Part shown: positions 1 through 7,614 of the stretch, one piece after another
Layout: each line of letters begins with the position of its first letter
Numbering within the stretch: the first letter of the stretch is position 1
Assembly: GCA_011391115.1 (NCBI GenBank)
Contig: JAABRC010000069.1
Location: forward strand, 1 to 8,252
Source: Candidatus Egaibacter danicus
GTDB lineage: Bacteria; Pseudomonadota; Gammaproteobacteria; Burkholderiales; Burkholderiaceae
Length of the DNA stretch: 8,252 bases
Reading direction: 5' to 3'
Made by a program: the position numbers and the translations under genes
Notes under the pieces: generated by a model
Database searches by the model: none
Told to the model about the DNA's origin: nothing
What the model saw: the letters and a program-made list of their open reading frames with translations, nothing else

Positions 1-1101
1 CTCGAAGCCTGGCGCAATCGGAGTTTCGAGTTCGGTGCTCAGGGCCTTGGCGCGCGCGATCAGTTCTTGCGGGTCAGAGATGTCAGCCGGAGTGCTCTTG
101 TTCATCACCTCGGCAGCCTTGTAGCCCAGCATGCGCTCGGCACCGACATTGAAAATCTGGATCACGCCCTTGGCATCGGTGGCAATGCTGGAAAAATTGG
201 CGCTGTTGAAAATCGCGCTCTGCAGGGCGCCGGCGCGCTGCAAGGCTTCCTCGGCCTGCTTGCGTGCCGTGATGTCGGTGCCGATCAGCAGGTAGCCGAT
301 GATGGCTTCCTGCGGGTCGCGCAGGGCGGTGACCGAGACCACCGCGGGGAAGCGGCTGCCGTCCTTGCGGAAATACGTCAACTTGTAGATGTCCTCGATG
401 CCATGCGCAGCCTTGTAGGTCAGGGCCTCGAAGCCGGGGGCAATCGGCGTGTCAAGTTCGGTGCTCAATGCGTTGGCACGGGCGATCATTTCCTGCGAGT
501 CGGAGATGTCCGCCGGGGTGAACTTGTTCATCACCTCGGCCGCCGTGTAGCCCAGCATGCGCTCGGCACCGACGTTGAAAATCTGGATCACGCCCTTGGC
601 ATCGGTGGCGATGCTGGAAAAGTTGACACTGTTGAAAATGGCGCTTTGCAGGGCGCCGGCCTTGATCAAGGCCTCTTCAGCCAGCTTGCGCGCCGTGTTG
701 TCGGTGCCGATCAGCAGATAGCCGATGATGGCATCCTGATCGTCGCGCAGCGCGGTGACCGACACCACCGCCGGGAAGCGGCTGCCGTCCTTGCGGATAT
801 AAGTAAGTTCGTAGATGTCCTCGATGCCGTGCGAGGCCTTGAACACCAATGCCTCGAAGCCGGGCGCTATCGGTGTGCCGAGTTCAAGGCTGAGTGCCTG
901 GGCACGCGCGATGACTTCCTGCGGATCTGAAATGTCGGCCGGGGTGATGTTGTTCATCACCTCGGCGGCCGTGTAGCCCAGCATGCGCTCGGCGCCAACG
1001 TTGAAAATCTGGATCACGCCCTCGGCATCGGTGGCGATACTGGAGAAATTGGCGCTGTTGAAAATCGCTTCTTGCAAGGCTCCGGTCTTAAGCAAGGCCT
1101 C
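1..1101 (-). repeat. In-frame tandem repeat, 426-bp period, encoding PAS/PAC modules
   Basis: The same block recurs at exact 426-bp spacing. The string gaaaatctggatcacgccct begins at 151, 577 and 1003, and ctcgaagcc-type sequence begins at 1, 427 and 853. The period equals 142 codons, so the frame is kept. By-eye comparison of about 60-bp blocks gives roughly 83 to 94 percent identity between adjacent copies. The PAS core and PAC strands are best conserved and the linker between them least. Two complete units and part of a third are visible, and the array may continue to the left of base 1. Confidence 0.92.
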
Positions 1102-1182
1102 ATGGTTCTGGAACTCAGTGATGCCGTCCGCAGTGCCTGCGACTGTGCTCAAAATGCGGGGATGGCTGATTATTTCCGTCAT
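1..1182 (-). CDS. Tandem PAS/PAC-repeat signalling protein (partial, C-terminus beyond window)
   Basis: Reading the minus strand from the ATG at 1182-1180 gives 394 codons with no stop before base 1, so only the N-terminal part is visible. The first 30 or so residues are unremarkable, with no signal peptide or membrane segment, so the protein is probably cytoplasmic. Then come PAS/PAC units at about residues 38-163, 180-305 and 322 onward (cut). Each carries a PAS core with motif IATDAKGVIQIFN, followed by GAERMLGY, and a PAC strand pair with RKDGSRFPAVVSVTALRD, ending in GYLLIGTD. Short charged helices (TARKQAEEAL) join the units, as in signalling linker helices. PAS domains sense small ligands, redox state or light, or mediate dimerisation; no cofactor can be assigned here. 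The gene starts 19 bp after the hybrid kinase stop, so co-transcription is likely. The ribosome binding site is weak (AGAG about 9 bases upstream). The output domain (kinase, GGDEF or other) is not visible. The PAS call is firm; the overall function is not. Confidence 0.9.
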   Translation of the reverse strand, partial: MTEIISHPRILSTVAGTADGITEFQNHEALLKTGALQEAIFNSANFSSIATDAEGVIQIFNVGAERMLGYTAAEVMNNITPADISDPQEVIARAQALSLELGTPIAPGFEALVFKASHGIEDIYELTYIRKDGSRFPAVVSVTALRDDQDAIIGYLLIGTDNTARKLAEEALIKAGALQSAIFNSVNFSSIATDAKGVIQIFNVGAERMLGYTAAEVMNKFTPADISDSQEMIARANALSTELDTPIAPGFEALTYKAAHGIEDIYKLTYFRKDGSRFPAVVSVTALRDPQEAIIGYLLIGTDITARKQAEEALQRAGALQSAIFNSANFSSIATDAKGVIQIFNVGAERMLGYKAAEVMNKSTPADISDPQELIARAKALSTELETPIAPGFE

Positions 1183-1201
1183 GGCATATCTCTGTTGGCA
1201 T

Positions 1202-4200
1202 TCAACACGTCACCGTGTCGCGGGTGGCAGGCCTTGCTGACATCGCGTGCTTCGGCTTGATCCATTTCAGCAGCGCTTGCCAAAGGTCTTCGGGCTCGAT
1301 CGGCTTGGCAATGTGATCGTTCATGCCAGCCGCAATGCATCGCTCACGATCGGCTCGCATGGCGTTGGCGGTCATGGCCACGATCGCCAGGTCCTTGAAG
1401 CGCTCGTCCTTGCGGATTTCACGGGTTGCCGTGACACCGTCCATCACCGGCATCTGCATGTCCATCAGCACGATGTCGTAAACAAACAGCTTGAGTTTGT
1501 CCAGCGCCAGCTGCCCGTTTTCGGCCAGGTCGACGACCAGACCCGCATCACGTAGCAGCTCGGTGGCCACTTCCTGGTTGAGGTCGTTGTCTTCCACCAG
1601 CAGGACGCGGGCGCCTTTGATGGTCGCGAGTTGCCCGAAGGTGCTGGTGAACGCTTCTGCGGTAATGCAGGGACCACTCAGGGGACCTCCCAGGATGCCC
1701 ACCACACTGTTGAAAAGCACCGAGGCCGTGACTGGCTTGATGAGCACCTCCACGATGCCCGCGTCCTCCGCGCCCTTGATGACTTCTTCGCGACCATACG
1801 CCGTCACCATCATCATGAGCGGAATGCGCTTGAACGGTCGCGCCTTCAACCGCCTGGCGGTCTCGTTACCATCCATGGTCGGCATTTGCCAGTCGAGAAA
1901 CACAATCTCGTAGGGCATGCCCTGCGCATCGGCACGATCCACAGCGGCGATGGCGGTCTGGCCCGAGTCGGCCTGATCGACCTTGAGGCTCATGCCACCA
2001 AGCAAGTCACTGAGCATCAGGCGGGCACACTCGTTGTCGTCCACCACCAGCACGCGCTTGCCCTGCATGTCACCCGCCAGCACCAATTTGCGTTGCGGGC
2101 CCATGCTTTTGCTCAAGCGTGCGGTAAACCAGAAGGTGCTGCCCTTGCCCGGTTCGCTCGCGACCCCAACCTCGCCCCCCATCAGTTCAGCCAGCTTCTT
2201 GGCGATAACCAGACCCAGGCCAGTGCCGCCAAATTTGCGGGTGGTCGAGTTGTCGGCCTGGGAAAAGCTCTGGAACAAGCGCGCCGTCTGCTCGCCGGTC
2301 AGGCCGATCCCGGTATCGCGCACGGCGCAGTAAAGCAGCACATCGTGGTCAGTCTGCTCCTTGAGGCGGATGACGATATCGACTTCACCCCGCTCGGTGA
2401 ACTTGACGGCGTTGTTGCTGTAGTTGACAAGAACCTGCCCCAGCCGCATTGGGTCGCCGACCAGATAGCGCGGCACGTTCTTGTCCAGATCAAAGACCAA
2501 TTCAAGGCCTTTGGCGGCGGTTTTCTCGGCAATCAGGTCGGCCACACCGTTGAGCACCTTTTCCAGTTCAAACTCCGTGCGCTCGACCGTCAGCTTGCCC
2601 GCCTCAATCTTGGACAGGTCAAGAACATTGTTGATGATGCCGAGCAGATGCCGGCCAGAACTCTGAATTTTGTTGATGTAGTCGCGCTGGCGTGACGTCA
2701 TTTCGGTCTTCAGCGCCAGGTAGGACATACCGATGATCGCGCTCATCGGGGTGCGAATCTCATGGCTCATATTGGCCAGGAAATCCGATTTGGCGAGGTT
2801 GGCTTTGTCCGCCTCAAGCCTGGCGCTTTCCAGTTCGACGTTCTTTTCAAGCAGCGCTTGATCCAGTCGTTTGCGTTCCGTCACGTCACGCGCAGCGGCA
2901 AACACGCCCTGCAACCGACCCTCGCGATCATAGAAAGTGGTCGCGTTGTAAGACACCACCGTTTCCTTGCCGTCAATGGTGCGCGCAGTGAGTTCGTAGT
3001 CGGTAACCCTCCTGTTGCTCAGCGCCAGTTTGATGCCGGCCTCGGCGCGCTGCGGATCGGTAAAGCAAGTTCTGAACGGCGTGCCGATCAGTTCGTCACG
3101 GGTGCAACCGGTAAGCACCCCCATCTGTTGGTTGACATCGGTAATGATGCCGGACGGGTCGGTGGTCATCAGTGCATCGACGTTGGACTCGATCAGCGAG
3201 CGCGTGTAGTACTGCTGGTCACGCAAAGCCTGCTGGGTTGCATATTCCTTGGTGACATCGCGAAACACCAGCACGGCGCCAACGACGCCAGCCTTGCGAT
3301 TGCGAATCGGCGCACAACTGTCGGCGATAGCGCACTCGCTGCCATCACGTGCAATCAGCACAGTGTGGTTGGCCAGACCCTGCACCGTGCCGTGCGCCAG
3401 CGTTGTCATCACGGGGATAGTGACGTTTTGACGGCTTGACTGGTCGACGATGTGAAATACCTCGTCCACCGGACGACCGCTGGCCTCTGCCCTTGTCCAA
3501 CCGGTCAGCCGCTCGGCCAATGGATTCATGAGCGTCACACGCCCCTGCGCATCGGTCGCCAGCACAGCATCACCGATTGAATTGAGTGTCACTGCGAGCT
3601 TTTCCTCGCTGACCTGCAAGGTATCGTTGGCTTGTTGCAGCTGTTGATTTGCCTGCTCCCGAACTTCGAGCAAATGCTGGGTTTCGAGATGCGCCAGGTT
3701 TATAAGCCGTTGCTGTGCGCCCCGATAAACCAACCAGGCAAAAGCCAGCGCAAACAGCAACGTCAATACTGCGGCGGCGATGATGGTGGTGAACAACAGG
3801 CGCAGCTTCGCCTGAAACTCTGAATCGTGCCGCATTCGCTCTTTTTCCACCATCAGGGTATAGAGCCGCATCTCAGCACGAATCGAATCCATCAAATATT
3901 TTCCTTGACCCGCTTTGATGATCGCCAAGACGCCAAGCGTGTCGTTCCTGCGCTTGAGCTCTATGACTTCTGCCAAATCAGCCATTTTGGCGGTGATCAA
4001 TGGCGCCACGGTGTCCAGGTGCTGCTGTGCAGCGGGGACAGAGTTCAATTGACGTAACGCCGTCATCTGGCCAATCAGACGATTTTGCACCGCCAAATAC
4101 GGCTGCAGAAAAGCCGCGTCACCGGTCAACAGATAGCCGCGCTGACCGGTTTCTGCATCCTTCAAGGCCGACAGCAAATCGTCCGCGCCATTCAATAACG

Positions 4201-4330
4201 CATGGGTGTTGCCGCGTGCCATGGCGGCATCCTCCATCCGACTGAACGCCTGGAACGACAGCGTCACCCCCAACGCCAGCAGCAGAGCGACAGCGGAAAA
4301 CCAGACAACGAATTTGTTCCAGAATTTCAT
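1202..4330 (-). CDS. CHASE3-PAS-PAS hybrid sensor histidine kinase with two receiver domains
   Basis: This is a 1042-aa inner-membrane sensor kinase, numbered from the ATG at 4330. An in-frame TTG two codons upstream (4336) is a possible alternative start; neither has a clear Shine-Dalgarno. Order: TM1 (about 7-26); periplasmic CHASE3 domain (about 32-176, with the typical [13 protein letters not shown] motif); TM2 (about 179-202); coiled linker; PAS1 (about 244-360); PAS2 with PAC (about 373-488); HisKA with SHEIRTP, phospho-acceptor His523; HATPase_c with N box Asn636/Asn640, DTGIGL (Asp672) and GGTGLGL (701-707). Receiver 1 has acidic pair 764-765, phospho-Asp813, Thr843 and Lys865. Receiver 2 has 913-914, Asp957, Thr987 and Lys1009. 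All catalytic residues are intact, so it should be active. No HPt domain follows REC2, so phosphate transfer to a final regulator needs a separate HPt protein. The signal is unknown. The next gene, 19 bp downstream, is a multi-PAS protein and probably a pathway partner. Confidence 0.95.
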   Translation of the reverse strand: MKFWNKFVVWFSAVALLLALGVTLSFQAFSRMEDAAMARGNTHALLNGADDLLSALKDAETGQRGYLLTGDAAFLQPYLAVQNRLIGQMTALRQLNSVPAAQQHLDTVAPLITAKMADLAEVIELKRRNDTLGVLAIIKAGQGKYLMDSIRAEMRLYTLMVEKERMRHDSEFQAKLRLLFTTIIAAAVLTLLFALAFAWLVYRGAQQRLINLAHLETQHLLEVREQANQQLQQANDTLQVSEEKLAVTLNSIGDAVLATDAQGRVTLMNPLAERLTGWTRAEASGRPVDEVFHIVDQSSRQNVTIPVMTTLAHGTVQGLANHTVLIARDGSECAIADSCAPIRNRKAGVVGAVLVFRDVTKEYATQQALRDQQYYTRSLIESNVDALMTTDPSGIITDVNQQMGVLTGCTRDELIGTPFRTCFTDPQRAEAGIKLALSNRRVTDYELTARTIDGKETVVSYNATTFYDREGRLQGVFAAARDVTERKRLDQALLEKNVELESARLEADKANLAKSDFLANMSHEIRTPMSAIIGMSYLALKTEMTSRQRDYINKIQSSGRHLLGIINNVLDLSKIEAGKLTVERTEFELEKVLNGVADLIAEKTAAKGLELVFDLDKNVPRYLVGDPMRLGQVLVNYSNNAVKFTERGEVDIVIRLKEQTDHDVLLYCAVRDTGIGLTGEQTARLFQSFSQADNSTTRKFGGTGLGLVIAKKLAELMGGEVGVASEPGKGSTFWFTARLSKSMGPQRKLVLAGDMQGKRVLVVDDNECARLMLSDLLGGMSLKVDQADSGQTAIAAVDRADAQGMPYEIVFLDWQMPTMDGNETARRLKARPFKRIPLMMMVTAYGREEVIKGAEDAGIVEVLIKPVTASVLFNSVVGILGGPLSGPCITAEAFTSTFGQLATIKGARVLLVEDNDLNQEVATELLRDAGLVVDLAENGQLALDKLKLFVYDIVLMDMQMPVMDGVTATREIRKDERFKDLAIVAMTANAMRADRERCIAAGMNDHIAKPIEPEDLWQALLKWIKPKHAMSARPATRDTVTC

Positions 4331-4491
4331 GAGCAAAAAACCATCACGGCGTCACATGGTTGTTGATCGTTCGAGTTTTCAGTGTCTTCACAAACGCGAC
4401 AAATCCTGCCTTCGATGTGGACATCAGCGGCCTGCCAGATTGAATGAACGGATCAAGTTTGTGAAACACGTTTGAACTTTATGAATTTGAT
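4331..4491 (-). other. Leader region of the kinase operon, no gene seen
   Basis: These 161 bases separate the kinase start from the stop of the truncated transposase. I see no convincing coding sequence and no clear sigma-70 promoter. The kinase operon promoter presumably lies here or inside the transposase remnant. The only structure noted is a 9-bp inverted repeat, listed separately. Confidence 0.4.
4387..4465. repeat. 9-bp inverted repeat in the kinase leader
   Basis: TTCACAAAC at 4387-4395 is the exact reverse complement of GTTTGTGAA at 4457-4465, with 61 bases between the arms. It lies between the kinase start and the IS remnant, where a regulator could bind. The wide spacing also fits chance. 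Function is unknown. Confidence 0.3.
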
Positions 4492-5121
4492 TCAGGCTTT
4501 TCCGTTCGCTGGCGTACATAGACTGCCTTCAGCGTCGCCCTGTACTTTTGCGCCCTGCACCTTTGGGGTTGCTTTGCCAGTTGGATATCGAAAACCGGCG
4601 ACTCCGGTTCGGCCATCTTCGCGCTTGGCGCGCTGCTCGATACCGGGGTACTCGCCTTGTAGCCAAGCCTGCACAGCCTCAGGGTTTTGTTCGTAGGCGC
4701 GCTTGATGGGGCGCTGAGGGGTGAAGCCCCAGCGGGCGAGGTATTTGCCTATGCTGCGCACTTGCAGCTTGATGCCGTATTCCTGCTCGATGAGTTGGCC
4801 CACCGCTGCTCGGCTCCACAGGAAGAAGTCCATCTTGAGTTGTTCAGGACGCTTGTCGATGATGATGCGCTGGATGGTGTCTTCCTGGGCCGGGCTCAGT
4901 ACCCGTCCATCGCCTCTGGGGCGTCCACGACGTGATGGCCGTATGGCTGTCCAGCCACCTGTCTCGAACAGGTCGATCGTGGCGCGCACTGCCGGGTAGC
5001 TCAAGCCCGTCAGTTCAACGATCTTCATGATCTTGATGGCCTTTTTATGCAATCTCACGACTTGCTTGCGCCGCTCGTGGAGTTGCTCCAGGGTTTGGTT
5101 TCTTGCGTCTTCTTTTTCCAT
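4492..5121 (-). CDS. IS630-family transposase, N-terminal half only (truncated, non-catalytic)
   Basis: The frame encodes 209 aa. Residues 1 to about 166 read like the start of an IS630-type transposase: a basic N-terminus (LHERRKQVVRLHKK), a helix-turn-helix (about 30-55, IVELTGLSYPAVRATIDLF), the RRGRPRGDGRVLSPAQE linker, a second winged-helix segment (LKMDFFLWSRAAVGQLIE, then YLARWGFTPQRPIKRAYEQ) and EYPGIEQRAK. Family members then continue into the DDE catalytic core, whose first Asp lies in an HWGDE-like motif, and reach about 340 aa. Here, after KREDG, the sequence changes to about 42 residues unlike the family (RTGVAGFRYPTGKATPKVQG and so on) and stops. All three catalytic acids are therefore missing and it cannot transpose DNA. 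It might still bind IS ends. The ATG at 5121 fits the family start, though no Shine-Dalgarno is evident. It is probably a decaying gene. Confidence 0.85.
   Translation of the reverse strand: MEKEDARNQTLEQLHERRKQVVRLHKKAIKIMKIVELTGLSYPAVRATIDLFETGGWTAIRPSRRGRPRGDGRVLSPAQEDTIQRIIIDKRPEQLKMDFFLWSRAAVGQLIEQEYGIKLQVRSIGKYLARWGFTPQRPIKRAYEQNPEAVQAWLQGEYPGIEQRAKREDGRTGVAGFRYPTGKATPKVQGAKVQGDAEGSLCTPANGKA
4593..4609. repeat. Short hairpin at the transposase break point
   Basis: AACCGG, a five-base loop CGACT, then CCGGTT forms a perfect 6-bp stem. It falls just after the last recognisable transposase codons (KREDG) on the minus strand, so it sits at or next to the junction with foreign sequence. No T-run follows on either strand, so it is not a standard terminator. 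Confidence 0.45.
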
Positions 5122-5164
5122 GAGGGTTCGATCATGAGATTCATGGAAAATTCATACTTTATAA

Positions 5165-5518
5165 GGCCGGATCAATAAAGTCGGCAAACGTTCTAATGGA
5201 CAATCTCGGCTTATAGAACCCTTTGGGTTTTCTGGCGTGGAGGCAAAGCTATGCGGCATACCTCTGCTTGGAAGCAATTTCGGCGCATTCCAGGAAACCA
5301 TCGTGGATGGCGTCACGGGTTTTCGCTGCAACACACTTGCTGACTGGGTCGAAGCCATCAAGCGAAGCGAAGAACTGGATCGACCATCAATTGCCGCCAT
5401 AGCCAGGCAAAAATACTCAATCCCCGTCATCGGCAAGCAGTACGACCGAATTTTGCGCCAACTTCAGGCGCTTTACGGAGCCGGCTGGTACTCGGGGGAA
5501 TCAACTGGATTTTCTTGA
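5165..5518 (+). pseudogene. 3' remnant of a glycosyltransferase (GT4-like, GT-B fold)
   Basis: The frame is open from 5165, after an in-frame TAA at 5162-5164, to the TGA at 5516-5518. Recognisable family sequence begins around 5204 with RLIEPFGFSGVEAKLCG. This contains the E-x7-E motif (first Glu codon 5216-5218, second 5240-5242) of the nucleotide-sugar-binding C-terminal domain of GT-B enzymes. ETIVDGVTGF follows, typical of family 4 glycosyltransferases, and then a C-terminal helical tail ending near YGAGWYSGESTGFS. About 100 of some 350-400 residues remain. The acceptor-binding N-terminal domain, start codon and ribosome binding site are missing. A GTG at 5237 is an in-frame codon inside the motif, not a plausible real start. 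Such enzymes usually add sugars to lipopolysaccharide or exopolysaccharide. The remnant abuts the IS630 remnant, which probably marks the truncation. Confidence 0.8.
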
Positions 5519-5543
5519 TCCGTTGGGCGTTGTTTACCAACTG

Positions 5544-5570
5544 GTGAGCTATCACGCTCACGAATTTTTA
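5544..5570 (+). terminator. Candidate intrinsic terminator after the glycosyltransferase remnant
   Basis: GTGAGC (5544-5549), a six-base loop, then GCTCAC (5556-5561) make a perfect 6-bp stem. Three bases later comes TTTTT (5565-5569). It lies 25 bases after the glycosyltransferase stop, in the right orientation to end plus-strand transcription before the next operon. The stem and T-run are short, so strength is uncertain. Confidence 0.55.
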
Positions 5571-5592
5571 TCTGTGTGGGTTGGCACACAGA
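5571..5592. repeat. Perfect 8-bp hairpin/inverted repeat
   Basis: TCTGTGTG (5571-5578), loop GGTTGG, CACACAGA (5585-5592). It directly follows the T-run of the candidate terminator and has no T-tract of its own on either strand. It could be an operator dyad or a second RNA structure in the spacer ahead of the lipoprotein operon. Confidence 0.5.
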
Positions 5593-5669
5593 CATAGCAT
5601 CGCCCGCTGCCGACACTTGAACTTGCGATGCAGCCTGCCCAGGTGGTGGTGCAAAGCAAGCGCGCCATC

Positions 5670-5686
5670 GTCAACTCCACGTTGAC
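5670..5686. promoter_or_regulatory. 17-bp palindrome upstream of the lipoprotein operon (candidate operator)
   Basis: GTCAAC (5670-5675), five bases TCCAC, GTTGAC (5681-5686): a perfect dyad 41 bases before the ATG at 5728. TTGACT at 5682-5687 matches a -35 hexamer and overlaps the right arm, but no good -10 box sits 16-18 bases on (best is CATCAA around 5706). A further copy of the half-site core, TCAACTC, occurs at 5708-5714, 37 bases after the first at 5671. The arrangement fits a transcription-factor site over a promoter; the factor is not identifiable. Confidence 0.4.
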
Positions 5687-5727
5687 TTGGCCCTTAACGT
5701 TTTCGCATCAACTCTAGAGGCAAGTAA

Positions 5728-7611
5728 ATGAAACATCTCGAAGCTAATTTCAGGCTGACGCCATGGCTGATGGCAACGGCGTTCAGCGTCACTCTGGCCG
5801 CTTGCGGCGGTGGCGGGCAAGATCCCATTTTGGGTTCTGGCGGCATTGCCCCTGTGGTCGTGGCACCGCCCACGGTCACAAATGTCACGCCACTGCCCAG
5901 CGCTACAGCCATCTCCATCAACACCAAAGCGCTGACGGCAGCGTTCAGTCAGGCGATGGACCCAGCCACACTGACCCCAGGCAGTTTCACGCTGGCCTGC
6001 CCGGCGTCAACCGCCATGACAGGTGGCAGCGTCAGCTACCAAGCCAATAACAATACCGCCACATTGACCCTGCCTGCCAACACCGTTCTGATCAGCAACA
6101 CGGTGTGCGTTGCAAACATCACAACGGCGGCCAAAGACACTACCGGTGTGGCCATGGCAGACGATTTCTCCTGGCAATTCACGACAGGCAGCGTAGCAGA
6201 CACGACGGCACCAACCGTGTCCAGCACCGTCAATGCCAACGGCGCCAGCCATGTGGCCATCAACACCAAGGTGGGCGCCTCGTTCAGCGAAGCGATGAAC
6301 CCGTTGACCATCACCAACACCAGCTTCACCTTGAAACAGACCAGCAGCGGCGCTGACGTGGCAGGCGACACCAGCTATTCGGGTGTCAACGCCGTGTTTG
6401 CGCCGGCCAGCGTGCTTGCAGCCAACACCCAATACACAGCCACTGTCACCACCGCGGCTTCCGACCTCGCCGGCAACCCGCTGGCCGCAGACTACAGCTG
6501 GAGCTGGACCACTGCTACTACCGCAGACACCACCGCGCCCTTGGTGGTGCTGGTCAACCCGGTTGAATCGGCCCCCGGTGTCGCAGTCACCACCTCGGTG
6601 AATGCCACCTTCAACGAAGCCATGGACCCACTGACCATCACGACAGCCAACTTCAAGGTGGCTGGCGTCACGGGCACGGTCAGCTACAACGCTCAAAGCA
6701 AGGTTGCAACCTTCACGCCCAATGCCAACCTGGCTGCCGGCACCACCTACACCGCGACCGTGTCCACAGCCGCCGCTGATCTGGCCGGCAACGCGCTGAC
6801 AGTGGACAAAGTGTGGGAGTTCACCACGGTTGCCATACCAGTTGATGTGCCGCTGATTGCCTTGAACAGCGTCGCACCCTTTGGCACCTTTGGCGGGACC
6901 GCCGGCATGACCAACATGGGCACGCTGACGATCATCAATGGCGACATTGGCACCATTGCCACGACGACTTCAGCGATCACGGGCTTTCACGACACAGCAG
7001 GCGACATCTACACCGAAACGACGCTCAACAAAGGCGCTGTCAACGGCAAAATTTACACCTGCACCAACTCTGTCACCGGACCCAACTCGACCGGCCCGAG
7101 CGCTCCCGACTGTGACGTGGCCACACAGGCGCGTCTGGATGCCCAAACTGCCTACCTTGCCCTGGTGGCAAAACCCGTCGGTGGCGCAAGCCCGGCCCCG
7201 GGTGCCAATCTTGCCGGTATCACCTTGCAGCCAGGCACTTATGTCGCCCCCAGTGGCCCGTTCCTGATCGAAGGCGGTGACCTGACGCTCGATGCGCAAG
7301 GTGATGCCAATGCCACCTGGGTCTTCCAGATGGCTTCCACACTGACCGTGGGTGGACCGGGCGCAGCCGCACCCCAAAGCATCATCCTCGCCGGTGGTGC
7401 CCAGGCCAAGAATGTCTTTTGGCAAGTCGGCTCCACCGCCACCATCAACGCAGCCGGTGGCGGCACCATGGTGGGCACCATCATTGCGCAAGCGGGGGTC
7501 AATATCTCGACCGCCGACAACATGGACATCGTCGCGCTCAATGGCCGGGCCCTGTCCCTGGGCGCCTCGGTCACGATGGTGAACACCGTGATCAACGTGC
7601 CAGCCCAATAA
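5728..7611 (+). CDS. Ice-binding-like (DUF3494) lipoprotein with three Ig-like domains
   Basis: This is a 627-aa predicted lipoprotein. A hydrophobic signal segment ends in the lipobox LAAC with Cys26, followed by a glycine-rich linker. Three bacterial Ig-like (Big_5/SbsA-type) domains follow at about 47-153, 159-262 and 268-367. Each has an AxFxxAMxP motif (AAFSQAMDP, ASFSEAMNP, ATFNEAMDP), and the last two begin with DTTAP and end in a WxxTT strand. Residues about 375-622 form a DUF3494 beta-helix, the fold of type-I ice-binding proteins: NGDIG near 404, GITLQPGTY, LTLDAQGDANATWVFQ, NVFWQVGSTATI, then LNGRALS near the end. Family members bind ice or act as surface adhesins, and not all bind ice. 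Cysteines 91/127 (Ig domain 1) and 445/462 (an insertion in the DUF3494 domain) could form disulfides. The start is supported by AGAGG seven bases upstream. Co-transcription with the OmpA-like gene 13 bp downstream is likely. Domain calls are firm; ice binding is inference. Confidence 0.92.
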   Translation: MKHLEANFRLTPWLMATAFSVTLAACGGGGQDPILGSGGIAPVVVAPPTVTNVTPLPSATAISINTKALTAAFSQAMDPATLTPGSFTLACPASTAMTGGSVSYQANNNTATLTLPANTVLISNTVCVANITTAAKDTTGVAMADDFSWQFTTGSVADTTAPTVSSTVNANGASHVAINTKVGASFSEAMNPLTITNTSFTLKQTSSGADVAGDTSYSGVNAVFAPASVLAANTQYTATVTTAASDLAGNPLAADYSWSWTTATTADTTAPLVVLVNPVESAPGVAVTTSVNATFNEAMDPLTITTANFKVAGVTGTVSYNAQSKVATFTPNANLAAGTTYTATVSTAAADLAGNALTVDKVWEFTTVAIPVDVPLIALNSVAPFGTFGGTAGMTNMGTLTIINGDIGTIATTTSAITGFHDTAGDIYTETTLNKGAVNGKIYTCTNSVTGPNSTGPSAPDCDVATQARLDAQTAYLALVAKPVGGASPAPGANLAGITLQPGTYVAPSGPFLIEGGDLTLDAQGDANATWVFQMASTLTVGGPGAAAPQSIILAGGAQAKNVFWQVGSTATINAAGGGTMVGTIIAQAGVNISTADNMDIVALNGRALSLGASVTMVNTVINVPAQ

Positions 7612-7614
7612 CCC

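Larger units (their letters stand above)
4480..5156. mobile_element. IS630-family element remnant, internally deleted
   Basis: This interval holds the truncated transposase gene. TATGAATTT at 4480-4488 is repeated inverted at 5148-5156 (AAATTCATA on the plus strand). These could be the inner parts of the terminal inverted repeats. The match is only 9 bp, and neither the exact ends nor the TA target duplication typical of IS630/Tc1-like elements can be fixed. At about 0.7 kb it is much shorter than a complete member (about 1.1-1.2 kb), consistent with loss of the 3' half of the transposase. The IS identity is well supported by the protein; the boundaries are tentative. Confidence 0.55.

Noticed and set aside
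67..930. Plus-strand 287-aa open frame across the PAS repeats
   Set aside because: It is antisense to the PAS array and its internal repetition simply mirrors the 426-bp repeat. The minus-strand reading has clear PAS/PAC motifs.
1..1101. CRISPR-like or satellite interpretation of the regular repeat
   Set aside because: The 426-bp unit is coding, in frame and without unique spacers; it is a protein-domain repeat.
1631..2695. Plus-strand 354-aa open frame inside the kinase gene
   Set aside because: Antisense shadow of the HATPase and receiver regions of a clearly real hybrid kinase. It has no recognisable domain and a His/Gln-rich composition typical of shadows.
5152..5436. Minus-strand 94-aa open frame over the glycosyltransferase remnant
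   Set aside because: The plus strand carries the E-x7-E motif and glycosyltransferase sequence; the antisense frame has no support.
5571..5592. Second intrinsic terminator
   Set aside because: The stem is perfect, but no T-run follows it on either strand.
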